DNA from: Marvania coccoides
Taxonomy: Eukaryota; Chlorophyta; Trebouxiophyceae; Chlorellales; Chlorellaceae
Direction of reading: 5' to 3'
Assembly (NCBI GenBank): GCA_963854735.1
Contig: OY978106.1
Span: 1,116,001-1,180,000, forward strand
Length of the DNA: 64,000 nucleotides
Position 1 is the stretch's first letter; every line of letters starts with the position of its first letter. Below the pieces are notes generated by a model, which made no database searches, was not told where the DNA came from, and saw only the letters and a list, made by a program, of their open reading frames with translations. Made by a program: the position numbers and the translations under genes. This document shows positions 1 through 9,979 of the stretch, in pieces.

Positions 1-97
1 TGCCGTGCGAGCTTTCGGCAGGCACCGCCTCGCCTTGCTCCGCTTGAATTTGATTTGCGAACTCATCGTCGCTATAGACTTCGTTTTGTCCCGCCAT
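1..97 (-). CDS. N-terminal fragment of an unknown protein, cut by window edge
   Basis: An ATG on the minus strand at 97 opens a frame that stays open for 32 codons to the window edge, so only the N-terminus is visible. It is acidic and polar (begins MAGQNEVYSDDEF, then several Gln and Glu). No domain can be recognised. The frame, the cytosolic-looking start and the AT-rich sequence upstream fit a real gene, but the fragment is short enough that chance cannot be excluded. Confidence 0.4.
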   Translation of the reverse strand, partial: MAGQNEVYSDDEFANQIQAEQGEAVPAESSHG

Positions 98-539
98 GTT
101 TCTATTTATATGCTCTGATTGCAATGCGCTATTTAAATCCAATTCAAAATGCCTGGATTCAAATCCCGATGTTTTGAAAAGGACCGCCCAAGTATTCTGC
201 ACCCAGATAGAAAGCGTGCGTCTGGGGCGCGAAATCAGCTGTCCAAATTCTCAATCCAGCGCAATTGCGAGCTCTGCGGGACCGCGCGACCGACGCGAAT
301 GCGTGCTATACTTACCGTACGCACACCAGCAGTCTGCAACCAGGCGCAGACAGGCCACGAAGCGCACTTCTTCTTAGCCTTCCTTCCTCTTCTTCATTGC
401 TATATAAAAATCAGTACACTACTAGTCCTACTACTATGTAGCCAAAATTTGAAGCCCTGCTTTCTTTTCCACCATGCACGGAAATAAAAAATGTGGTGAC
501 CTCCTCCCACCCGTCCCTCGCTCCATCTTTCCTCTCCGC
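98..539. other. Intergenic: 5' region of edge gene and 3' region of the NGN protein
   Basis: No coding signal is convincing here. The stretch should hold the promoter of the edge gene (reading left from 97; an ATTTAAAT-like AT box lies at about 130-137) and the 3' UTR of the minus-strand gene ending at 540. Short plus-strand frames lack a partner exon and have no protein-like composition. Confidence 0.5.
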
Positions 540-2870
540 TCAATCCCCTCCGCTGAACCACCCATCATCATCCTTGCCGCCATCAAACCACCCGTCATCC
601 TGCTTCTTGACGCCGCCCTCATCCTTGGGCGCCGCAGCGTCCTTGCTGCCGCCGCTGTTTCCGCTACCGCTGGGACTGTCCCACCAAGACAGCTCATCCA
701 TCAGCGGGGCAGGGGCTCTGTGAGAAGCGCCATCGCTGTCGCCTCCAAAGTCTCCACGTCGCCCCCTGCCGCCGCCAGATTCTCTGTCCCTCCGGCCGCC
801 CCTGTCGCGCTGCTCCCTCCCGCCGCGCCCTCCACGGTCGCGGGAGTCGTCCCAGGAGCTGCCAAAGCTGCTGCCACCGCCGCTGGCCTCTCCAAACTGA
901 CGGTTGTCGTTGTCCCGCCGCCCCTCGTAGGACCTGCCGCTGTTCCTGTCTCTACCCCTATCATTATCTCTGCCCCTGTCTTCCCACCGCTTCTCCTCTC
1001 TGGATGGCACGACATTCGCCTTCCAGCCGCTGACGCTGCCGTTTGTATACCCGGCAAATGCATCGCTGCTGGCGGCGGCCGCTGTGTCCCACGCTGCCGC
1101 CATGTCGTCCTGCGGCGCAGCAGGCGCAGTGTCACCACCACCCGCACCAGGCGCATCAGGGGTCACGTCGTAGTCGTCCACCCACCCAGAGAAATCGTCG
1201 TCAGACAGAAGGCCGCCTCTGGCGGGAGCAGCGGAAAACCAATCATCGCCTGCTGGAGCGGGCGACGACCGCGCTGCAGGAACCGTCCTTTCTTCGACGA
1301 ACGAAGGGACCGCCGACGGAGAGGGGTCAGAGAACCAACCACCGTCGTCGTCGCCAGCAGCAGCACCGCCACCACCGCCAGCAGCAGCGGGGGAGTCACC
1401 AAACAGGGCATCGTCGGCGCTGGCGCCAGCAGGACCAGTGTACCATCCGTCGCCCTGCGGCGCGTCCCATTCCCTGGACTTGGAACCAGACCAGTCGCTG
1501 CCGCTCAAGGTGTCCCTGCCTGAGCCACGGCCCCGCCCGCCAGCTCCGTCCCTTTGGTCGGAGCCACGCCGCTGCTCGCGGGGCTCCCGCCTGGCGTCCC
1601 AGCTGGGCTCTTCCTCGGAGCGGTAGAACCCAGCTCCACCTGGCCCGCGCTCCCCTCCGAACCGGCCGCCGCCCCTGGCGCCGCTGCTGGCAAATCTGCC
1701 GCCGCCCCGCTCCCGCTCCTGCCCGTAAGGAGCCCTGTCGCGGGCGTCCCGGGTGTACGGTTCCCTCTGCCGGGGCGGAGGCAGCCCGTAGGCTTCGTAG
1801 TCGTCCTCTGCGCTCACGGCTTTGGGCTGGGGAGGCGGCAGGCCGAGGTCTTCACGCACTTGCGCTTCGGAGAGCTCTGTGAGGTCCTTTTCCCACGCGC
1901 GCACCTCCTCCATGAACTCCTTGGATGCGGGGCGGGGGTAGGCCACCTCCTCGTACATCTCCCGGTCCCGGAAGCCCCTGAAGGAGTTGACCGAATTTTG
2001 GGAAATGCGGTGAGCGAGAATTGTGGGGGAAAACAAATCTAAACAATACGACATGCATTCATTTTGGTGTCGAAAGCAGTATCTCGCCAAAAAAAGCTGA
2101 TTCCTTTGGCAAGCATGGGCCTCTTCTCCCCCCACCCGGCAAAAACCCCCCTAAGCAAACGTCAAAGCAACCAAAAAAACTCACAAAAAGTTAATTTGGC
2201 TCGTGAGCAGCTCCGCAAAGTGGTTGTCCATCACCGCCTTGACAAACACCCACCCCCCGCCGTCATACTTCAGCGTTTTGGTCCCCACTTTGTTGGTCTT
2301 AGGGTTCCACGCCTTGACCTTCTTCGTAGGAACCCAACTTTGAACCTCGCGGGCTGCTGTTTCAGCGCCGTCACCCTCCCCTTCGATTCCCGTGTTCAGC
2401 GGCGGCAGCGACGGCAGGATGCGGTTGATGGCGTCCACCAGCTGTTTTTCACGGCCAATGGGGCACCACAGTGCCCACCACCGCACCTTCCCGCCCCCAT
2501 ACAGCCCCACGTTCGGCTTAATCATGCCCGTGACTGGGTCAGGCGGTAGGAAGCGGTCGGCAAAGGAGGCAGTGGCCACCGGCAACGGGGCGGCAACTTT
2601 TTCAACTGGAGGAGGCGGCTGCGAGACGGCGGCCTTGCGGCGGACGGTCCTGGAGATGCGGGCGGCGTTGTACGCCCTCAGCGCCTCTTGCTGCGCCTCC
2701 AGCTCCGCGGTGTCGTAGTTTTGGAGGACCTTGGCCAAGCGCTTGCTCTTTTCGCCGGTGGCTGGGTCAGCCTTGGGCTGGCGCGAGGGGGTGGCTGATG
2801 GCACCCAGCGAGGGTGGGAGCCACCCAGGTCGGTGTGGCGCAGGCCAGCGCGCCGACCGAAGACGCTCAT
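540..2870 (-). CDS. NGN (NusG N-terminal-like) domain protein with RGG and acidic GW-rich tail
   Basis: Two exons, complement(540..1977, 2185..2870), joined in phase 2, give 707 aa. Residues about 129-231 (starting KVRWWALWCPIGREKQ, then a WVPTKKVKAW strand and GGGWVFVKAVM) resemble the NGN fold of NusG/Spt5, which binds the RNA polymerase clamp. I see no KOW motif after it. The rest is low complexity: Arg/Gly-rich RGG stretches (about 360-420 and 580-650) and at least eight Trp motifs in acidic or Gly/Ser context, such as DGGWFSDPS, DDWFSAAP and, at the very C-terminus, DDGWFSGGD. Plants have NGN proteins in plastids (pTAC13) and a nuclear Spt5-like protein whose GW repeats bind Argonaute (KTF1/SPT5L). 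The tail recalls the latter, the bare NGN the former. Role in transcription elongation or RNA silencing is inference. It starts only 94 bp from the divergent gene at 2965. Confidence 0.75.
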
Positions 2871-2964
2871 GCCTCAGACGGCGCGATTAAATGTGAAATT
2901 GCAATTGAAAAGGCGGCGGCACCCACTTTAGAGCCCCAATTAATGCAAGTTGTAGTGATTTAAT
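2871..2964. promoter_or_regulatory. 94-bp divergent promoter
   Basis: Only 94 bp separate the ATG of the NGN gene (minus) from the ATG of the coiled-coil gene (plus). The core is AT-rich. Both promoters and both 5' UTRs must share it, unless one gene starts further inside. Inferred from gene geometry. Confidence 0.45.
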
Positions 2965-4073
2965 ATGTCGGAATGCGCAAGGCGTGTGAAAAAGTTGCCC
3001 ACCTTTGCAAAGCTTGTGGCATTATTGACAGGAAAGAGAAGACCGAAACTCCTCAGCGAAATGGCTCTATTTTTCGATATGAAATGTTCAGCCCATTTAA
3101 ATTGGTGCCCGGATCGGCCAGTAGCGCTGCCGGGCTCTTTCGCTCGACCAACTGAGAACACTCCTCCCACCCTTTCGATCATTTCTCTGCCAGTAAGCCC
3201 CACATTTTGGAGCGGTTTAATGTCTTTAATTTTGTATTAATTGGCCTGATTTTTGAACCGCGCAGGACAGCGCAGCGGGATTGGTGGTGACCAGCAACGC
3301 CCGAATTTGTGAAGTGCTCTCCGCTTCTGCTGCAGGAGAGGCCCCTACCTATGTGTGCACGCTCAAGGCTGTCCCATTCAGCGGGTATGGACGCAGTCTC
3401 TTCACTCTCACGCATGCGCCCAAGGTAGGGGCGCCCATGCAGCTTTATGATGAAAATTATTTAGGGAAGTAACCGGAGGGTGCTCAAATTTGCAATGCAG
3501 GGTGGCCTGCCTGCTGGAACTGCCGTCACATTTCGGTTGATATCGTTGCTAGACAAGGCTAAACTTGTTCTAGACTCGGTGGAGGTGTTGCAGCATGGAA
3601 ACGAGCCAAGCTCAAAAGACAGCGCAGCAGAGGCGTCAGAGGCGAAGAAAGGCGCGGTAATGTCCCAGATGGAGGACATCAGAGAAATGGCGCGCCAGTT
3701 GGCGATGAGCGCAGGCACGGCTGAGGCAGCTGCAGACCCCAAGCGCGCCATGATGGCTGAAATTGCGAAAGCGGCGCTGAAAAAGAGCAAGAAGAAAGTC
3801 AGCATGCCTGCGGTCGGTGCTGGTGGTAGTGGAGGCGAAGGACAGATGTTGGGGAGGGTTCTGGAGCTTGTGGAGAGGCAGAGCGCGGAGATTACGAGGC
3901 TGGCGGCTGCGGTGCAACGGCTGGAGGCAACGTGCGCAAAAACGCAGCAGCAGGTCGAGGGGCTGACATTACAACGACCGGCTAATAGAGGCGCTACATC
4001 AACGGTGGTTACACAAGCAGATAGTGGCATGCACAGCAGTAATGCACGCGGACAGGGTGATGTCACAACATGA
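2965..4073 (+). CDS. Unknown protein with C-terminal coiled coil
   Basis: Three exons (2965..3192, 3266..3424, 3501..4073), all joined in phase 0 with clean GT-AG borders, give 319 aa. The first half has alternating hydrophobic strands (GLVVTSNARICEVL, YVCTLKAVPFSGYG, AVTFRLISLLDKAKLVLDSVEV) that suggest a beta-sandwich module. The second half is charged and ends in a short heptad segment (MLGRVLELVERQSAEITRL) followed by a Ser/Thr-rich tail. I do not recognise the family. The layout, beta module plus terminal coiled coil, loosely recalls the ATPase PAAT family, but that is only a guess. It shares a 94-bp divergent promoter with the NGN gene and converges on the SnoaL-like gene. Confidence 0.65.
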
Positions 4074-4236
4074 AGAGCAGGCAAGTTCTGTTGGATTTTT
4101 CTACTTCAGCAACACAATGAACGGAGCTGTTTTGCTCAAGCCTCGGCTTTCTTCGCGAAGGCGTCGGGGCGGAGGATGTCCTTCCTCTCCGGAGGGGACA
4201 GCTGCCTGCAAGTTGCACTCCATGTGGAGTAATTAA

Positions 4237-5552
4237 TTAATTGTGAGGGGCCCCGATTTGAGTGGAAAAACGGGTTTTTCCTTCTTGCCTGAAACCAGCC
4301 ATTTCCTTGATCTTGCCGCTGTCGGGGTCCATGCAGATGGCGTTCAGGCCGTAGGTGCTGAAGGTCTGCTCGGTGTCAGACATCTTGCCTGCAGAAAAAA
4401 ATATTGAACTTCAAATTTGCACCATCCTGTGAAAACGAGCTTAATTATCCTCAGGGTATACTGGGCATATGCAAAAATAAATAAATAAAAACAAAATGGC
4501 ATTGCTGTCCAACCGTACCCTCAGTGGTCCAGTGGATGAGGGCGGTGCGGCCGTCGGGCGCCACGCCAACGTCGATGGAGGAAGAGATGGGTGTCCAGCA
4601 CTTGAAGGTGCGGGATACCATGTCGCACCACTGCTGGCGCCCCACCTTCTCCCCGCCGTGCAGCAGATCCACGCTGCGCACGTCCTCAGCCATCAGGGTC
4701 TCGGCAGCGAACACGTTGCCAGTCTGCCAAATGCTGGACAGGCCATTGGCGGCGCAGCGGGCGGCCGCGCGGAGTTCTTCGCCGGCCTTTTGGTCTCCGC
4801 AGGGGAAGCGCTCCGGTTCGACACCGCCCTTGACGATGGAGGCAGGGTCCTTCAGCTTGTGCTCGGCCTCCTCGGCGTGGAGCTGGCGGAGGAAGAAAAT
4901 GTCGGCGACCTTCTTGCTGTCGGGGTCGATTTTGAGCTTTGGAAAGTTTGAAAAAGAAAGGGGAAATGTGCGCTTTCAGTTGGTAATTCCTCGAGCATCG
5001 TTGAGCAAGTTGGGAAAGGTGGTTTACCTTCCAGATGCCAGAGATGGTAGATGCTGGGGCGGCAGCCGCTTCCTCCTCGGTTCGGCGGTGCAGGGAGTAG
5101 TCAATCCAGAACCCAAAGGCAGCGTTTGTGTCCGCATTGACGGCCCTGAAAAAGCCCGAAATAAGAAAACTTAGCTATAAAGGATCCAGTATTCTACATC
5201 ATTACATTATAACACAATGTTTTCTTACTTGACGATGTTTTTGTGCTCGTAATCGTACTTGGCGAAGTAGTGCTCATGGATCTCGATGATTTTGTCAGCG
5301 CCTTGGACGTCTTTCTCAAAGAGAACACCATCTGCATTTGATTTAAAATCCCAGTAACTAAAACTGTGCTAGTTAAGGCGTAACGAGCTTCAAATTTCAG
5401 TTCTTGCCTGCTTGCAGGGTGGCGTTGGGGCTCAGGACATCGCGCAGAGCGGCAGCGTCCTTGGACGCCCAGGCCTGGTCCCATCCCTCCAGAACTTGAA
5501 GAAGGGTGCGTTCTTGACCCTCGGGGACCGCAGAAACGGGCTGCTGGGACAT
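4237..5552 (-). CDS. SnoaL/NTF2-like protein with two predicted NTF2 folds
   Basis: Five exons, complement(4237..4388, 4519..4936, 5028..5145, 5229..5331, 5408..5552), give 311 aa with consistent phases. The N-terminal part (about 15-90: a helix ending in GWDQAWASKDAAALRDVLSP, then short strands) and the C-terminal part (about 165-300: helices, then WTPISSSIDVGVAPDGRTAL and MDPDSGKIKE) each have the helix-then-curved-sheet pattern of SnoaL-like/NTF2-like domains, which make a cone-shaped pocket for small hydrophobic ligands or catalysis. No catalytic residues can be named and no substrate is implied. Intron 1 begins GCAAGA rather than GT (a GC-AG intron, 5407 down to 5332). No transit peptide is obvious, so it is probably cytosolic. 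Confidence 0.75.
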
Positions 5553-6540
5553 CTTTGGATGCGAATTGGAGCAGGAGAGAAAATTGACGCTGGGTTTTTT
5601 TTATTTGGTTTTTAGGCTTTGGGACGATTGGCTGGGGTGCTTGAGAGCCTTGGAAAGGTGCAAAGTATAGGAAATCGTAAAATTGGCTGAACTAAAAGTT
5701 GTTGTTTTGAAAAGGGGATTGGGAGGAGTGGGTGAGACCACGAAGCTCATGGAGGGAGTTTGACGACTTTCTTCCTCCTCTTGAATGCATGCAGCAAGCG
5801 AGCCATCACCTCGTCTATACTATTTAAAATTTTGATTTGATTAAAATATGTTCCACACATCATTTCATGCAACATATGTTTTTCCAGAAAGACATGAACC
5901 GCGGCCAGCGTTAAAAAGACACCAAACAAACTTGGTACAAATTTGGAAATACTAATGCAAGGCTGGGAACATGGGGATATGGGGCATCGCGCAAGTGAGG
6001 GGCCGCAGCCCAATCGGCGACCTCGAGACCGTGCATGCTTCATCGCTAACTGTCCAATCCGCCCTAAATACTAAGGACCTCCCGTGTTGTTGTTTTTCTG
6101 CCAGAATGCAGCATGCCCCTTACGTGCTTGGTTGCGCGTGCTTCTCTATTCCCAAAACTTGCGGCAGCTTGTCCCTCGCCGGTTTCTTCTCCCTGAATAT
6201 TCCACCGGCGCCATTGTCCTTCATTACAGGAAAAGAAAGAAGAGCACAAAGAAGAAGAAGAAACATTCCAATAAAATGCAGCAGCTGCAAAAAGTACACA
6301 GGCATACAACGAAATTATAAGCAAGAAAAACGAAGAGAAGGGAAATAAGGAAAGAAAGAAAAGCAAGAAAGCAAGTGTCGCGTGCTGAAAATCACAGTTA
6401 TACTAACGCATTATATCCGTCCTAAGAAAGAAATAGTCTGAAATAACCGTCAAAAGAAGAATAAGATGAAACACACAAAAAACAAACTAGAGCTTTTTAT
6501 TATGAACTTCCACATGCAACGATTTCTACACCTACTGCTG
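5553..6540. other. Intergenic, 988 bp
   Basis: This holds the promoter of the SnoaL-like gene (left part) and the 3' UTR of the CDP-DAG synthase gene (right part). A purine-rich run (GAAA/GAAGAA repeats) lies at about 6226-6370. No frame here has protein-like composition or a splice partner. Confidence 0.5.
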
Positions 6541-8069
6541 CTATGTCGCGTTAACGTGCGATGCTATTGCGTCAGATATGCTGCGCGGCAGCACCTGCTG
6601 CCCCACCAGCACGTTGGCCAGGTGCTCCAGCAGCTCCAGCTGGTGCAGCTGCTCCAGCTTCAGCGCCGACGCCAGCACCGCGCCCACAGTCAGGGTTGCC
6701 CTCTCCACATAGGTGTGGTAGTAGATGTACGAAAACGCGGCCATCACGATCTGGCAGTCCATGCGGTCGGTCATGCCGCCGTGCCCTGGGATGGAATCTC
6801 CAAAGTCTTTAATGTCAAAACCTCGCTTGAACCCTGAAGCAAAAAATCCGCCAAACGGCGCGATGGCAGACGCAAACGCCGCCAGCGACAGCGCGTGGAA
6901 CTGCATCGGAGCAGCCGTCACGGTGGCTTGCCCTGCCCACGCCGTCCACGTCTCTGGCAACTTTCTTGCTGCCACCATTGCCAGCCGCACCGCCCCCTCC
7001 GGCATGCCCTCCGCCACGTCCGCCAGCGTGAAGTTGCGCGGCTGGAAGGTCTCCGGCGGGACCCTGCACTCCATGGGCTTCCAGATAGAAAGATCTGGGC
7101 GGGGGCACGTCAGCCACGCTGAGCGCGACATCCATGCTGCGAGGAACCACGACACGGCCATGGTGCCGATGGCGCCCCCCACAAACCCCTCCCAGGTCTT
7201 CTTGGGCGACAGCTTGATGAGTGGGGTCCGGCCGAAGAAGAATCCCGCCAGGTAGGCTGCAATGTCGTTGACGATGACGAGGGCACACGGCAGGATGAAC
7301 CAGATGATGCCGTCGAAGATGTTGGAGACGAAGAATGAGGAGGGGAGAAAGACCACCAGCAGGATCATGTGGGTCCAGGCGTACTGCCCAAACTGGTAGG
7401 CGTACATCCCCTTGCGCAGCGTCAAAACAAAGGAAACGAAGCCAGCGCAGTACAGGGAGAAGCACACCAGCGTGTGGCGGCGGAGAATGAGGCCCAGCGC
7501 CGCTGCCAGCTGCGCAGAAGACGTCACCTCTATCATGAGATTGTTTTTCATGAAGCGCACGTACACCCAAAGCGCCGCCACCAGGAAGAAGTACCACTGC
7601 TGCGCTCTGAAGCCCGGGAGCTTGCGCTCCTGCTGCGCGACGCGTGCCAGCGCGAACAGCTCCTTCACCATGACTGTTTGGATGGCGAAGACCATGAACA
7701 TGAGGGGGACGTGGCCGGCGGCAATGATGCCGATGAAGGAGCCAATGAGCACCACAGTGGAGTAGAGACGTATGCGGAAGGAGCGGAAACGGGTGGGCTT
7801 GGACTTGCCGCGGGAGGAGGGCGGGGGAGGGGTCTGGATGGCGGAGGAAGAAAAAAACAAGGTGAACTTTTGTAGACGGCAAGCAAGCCAGCAAGCAAAC
7901 ATAATAGCAGAAATTTGAACTCGAAACGCACCATGCTCATCACGGGTGTTGTGCAGGGGGTGTCTTCTGGCTCAGGGGTTGTGCTGGGGGAGGGCGGCGC
8001 TGCTTCTGCCCCTCGGCGCTGCGACCTCCTCCGCCTAGTGGCGGCATTGCTTCCACCATCGGAAGCCAT
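6541..8069 (-). CDS. Phosphatidate cytidylyltransferase (CDP-diacylglycerol synthase), ER type
   Basis: Two exons, complement(6541..7833, 7932..8069), phase 0, give 476 aa. The enzyme converts phosphatidic acid and CTP into CDP-diacylglycerol, the branch-point lipid for phosphatidylinositol, phosphatidylglycerol and cardiolipin. The N-terminus (about 1-60) is Arg/Ser/Pro-rich and cytosolic. Then come about eight membrane segments (for example TVVLIGSFIGIIAAG and FILPCALVIVNDIAAYLAG), the family motif SPKKTWEGFVGG, and the CDS signature at about 379-407 with the diagnostic DSIPGHGGMTDRMDCQ. Length and motif order match the eukaryotic CDS1/CDS2 enzymes rather than the shorter bacterial or plastid type. 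The gene is head-to-head with mitochondrial Hsp10. Confidence 0.93.
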
Positions 8070-8485
8070 TACGGCTGCTGCTTTACAATGAACGCCAGTT
8101 ATGGGTGGATCAAAGATGATTTGCTGTCCCCAGACCACCGCGTCGTCGCAAATGTGCAGGTCTTTTTTTAGAGTGGAAAATCAAAATGTATATTTTTTTC
8201 AAAGAGAAATAGAGGCAGATGGCTACTGCTACGAGGCGGAACTGTTTTCTGGCATGTGCGACGCTGCATAAATTTAAAAATAAACGCTTCAGGCGATGGG
8301 AAAATGCTTTAATTCTTTCTTCCATTTTTTTCTCTTCTTCGAGAACACGAGAATTTGAGAGGCTCTGGGGGGTTCACTCAATAATCTGACATATCAGGAG
8401 TAGCCTCGAACCACATCAGCACCTTTTTTGCGTACCGCAGCCGCCATCACAGCGTATAGTTTGTTAGAAATTAATATAATCAGAC
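8070..8485. promoter_or_regulatory. Divergent promoter region, CDS enzyme / Hsp10
   Basis: 416 bp between the two start codons. The middle (8160-8340) is strongly AT-rich with T-runs. The open frames that cross it are shadows. It should contain both promoters and 5' UTRs; no individual element is certain. Confidence 0.45.
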
Positions 8486-9144
8486 ATGTCTGCAAAGAAG
8501 CTCATTCCGCTGCTCGATCGCGTCTTGGTAGAGCGATTTGTGCCCCCCACAAAGTCTGTGGGTGGAGTTCTGCTGCCTGAATCCGCAACTCAAAAGGTGG
8601 GTGACTCAATCAAGGAGATGTTGGTGATGAAAACCCATAGTCATGCTCTTGTCTTGCCATCTGCGTGTGCGTAGTGCGTGTTGCCGTTGGCAGATTGCGC
8701 CTGCTTCGTAAAAATAGCCCCATACGAGTGTTCTCCAGTTTTAACTTTCACTGCCACCTCGCTCACACCTGAACATTTCTATCGTTTCTTTTTACATATC
8801 GCGCCCTGCAGATGAACCAGGGCACTGTGCTGGCCGTCGGCCCTGGTCGACGAACTGTCAACGGCGACCTCGTTCCCGCGGCTGTGAAGGAGGGCGACAA
8901 GGTGCTGCTGCCAGAGTACGGGGGCACTCAGGTGAAGCTGGACGACAAGGAGTGAGTTGGAAGGAAACATTGACAGTATAATATATATTTGCTCTCAGGT
9001 TCTTAAAAACTCTGTAAATTTCAAAGCTTTTTAATCTATTTTCTCATATTTTTTTATTCATGTGCCCAATATTCTCATTTTCATTTTTCCTGCAGGCTGT
9101 TCCTTTACAGGGACGAGGAGCTGCTTGGCGTGTTGACCGAGTGA
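8486..9144 (+). CDS. Mitochondrial chaperonin 10 (Hsp10/GroES)
   Basis: Three exons (8486..8596, 8812..8951, 9096..9144) give 99 aa, the normal Hsp10 length. The protein is the heptameric lid of mitochondrial Cpn60. The sequence has the family's opening [13 protein letters not shown], the mobile-loop region [16 protein letters not shown], the GTVLAVGPG turn, the [16 protein letters not shown] strand and the end [13 protein letters not shown]. The basic N-terminus without a long transit peptide is usual for mitochondrial Cpn10. The double-length plastid Cpn20 is ruled out by size. A TGTAA sits at 9260, 116 nt past the stop, and could be the poly(A) signal. Confidence 0.95.
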
Positions 9145-9979
9145 TTTTGATCGATTACTTGAACAACTGCGTATCACGAGAAAGAATCCTGGCGGTGCTG
9201 CCCTGAGTTTTTCATTGTTTTGTCTTTCCATTTGAAGACACGGATGGAACGCCTCTCTATGTAAAATTAAACACGTGGATATTACGAGAGAAGGTAGTGC
9301 ATGGTGGTCTTAGATGCAGCGAGAGAGGGCGGATCATGAAAAAATGCTGGAAGGTTTTTATAAGGTATTTCATTGTTTTGCATTTTATAATTTCGAAACA
9401 GCTGGTAACACTATCTTTCCCAGCCTCGTATCCTATCACTTCTCTCTCCCAGTTGCATGCGCTTTGACAATGAGCAGCTGCAGCAATATGACCAAAATAA
9501 GAAGAAACAAATTGAAGACCATATTTCTAAATGATGAGTTGAATAAAAGTTGTAGGAGGTTTGGAGGTTTGGATAATTCCCGTCAAATTTGCAAAAGAAG
9601 ATGTCAAGCTGTAGACAAACAACAAAATGTACTCTGCACAGAGTGGAAGCAAGCAGGAAAGCAAAGAGGAAAACAAGTCAGGCAAGTTTGCAGCGTGAAG
9701 AAATATGGAAAGAGATTTCTTGGTAAGACTCAATAAAAAAGATGCTATAAACATAAAAGAAAAGGTTGGCAACGGCGACGGGTGAGTGCCACTGCCCAGT
9801 GGGGTGATGATTGGTGGGAATTATTGTCAAAGAGGTGATTGATGGGATGGGCTATGACCACGAGGAGAACAAATGCGTATAAACAGTTTAACAAAAAGAA
9901 AGGAAAATACAAATACTTGTATTTGGTCCCGGGAATTCTCAAATACTTCAATTTAAAATTTTATTTTAAACCTTGAAGC
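9145..9979. other. Intergenic between converging Hsp10 and subtilase genes
   Basis: 835 bp of AT-rich sequence that should carry the two 3' UTRs. A 140-codon open frame on the plus strand (9314-9736) has low-complexity, Lys/Asn-rich composition and no splice partner, so I do not call it a gene. Confidence 0.5.

Noticed and set aside
474..1523. 349-codon plus-strand frame across the NGN gene's tail
   Set aside because: Pro/Val/Ala-rich antisense of the RGG/GW coding region, with no splice partner or recognisable protein.
5747..6043. 98-codon minus-strand frame upstream of the SnoaL-like gene
   Set aside because: No recognisable sequence, low GC and no splice partner; probably part of a promoter region.
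9314..9736. 140-codon plus-strand frame in intergenic DNA
   Set aside because: AT-rich, Lys/Asn-rich composition with no homology signal, in a region expected to be 3' UTRs.
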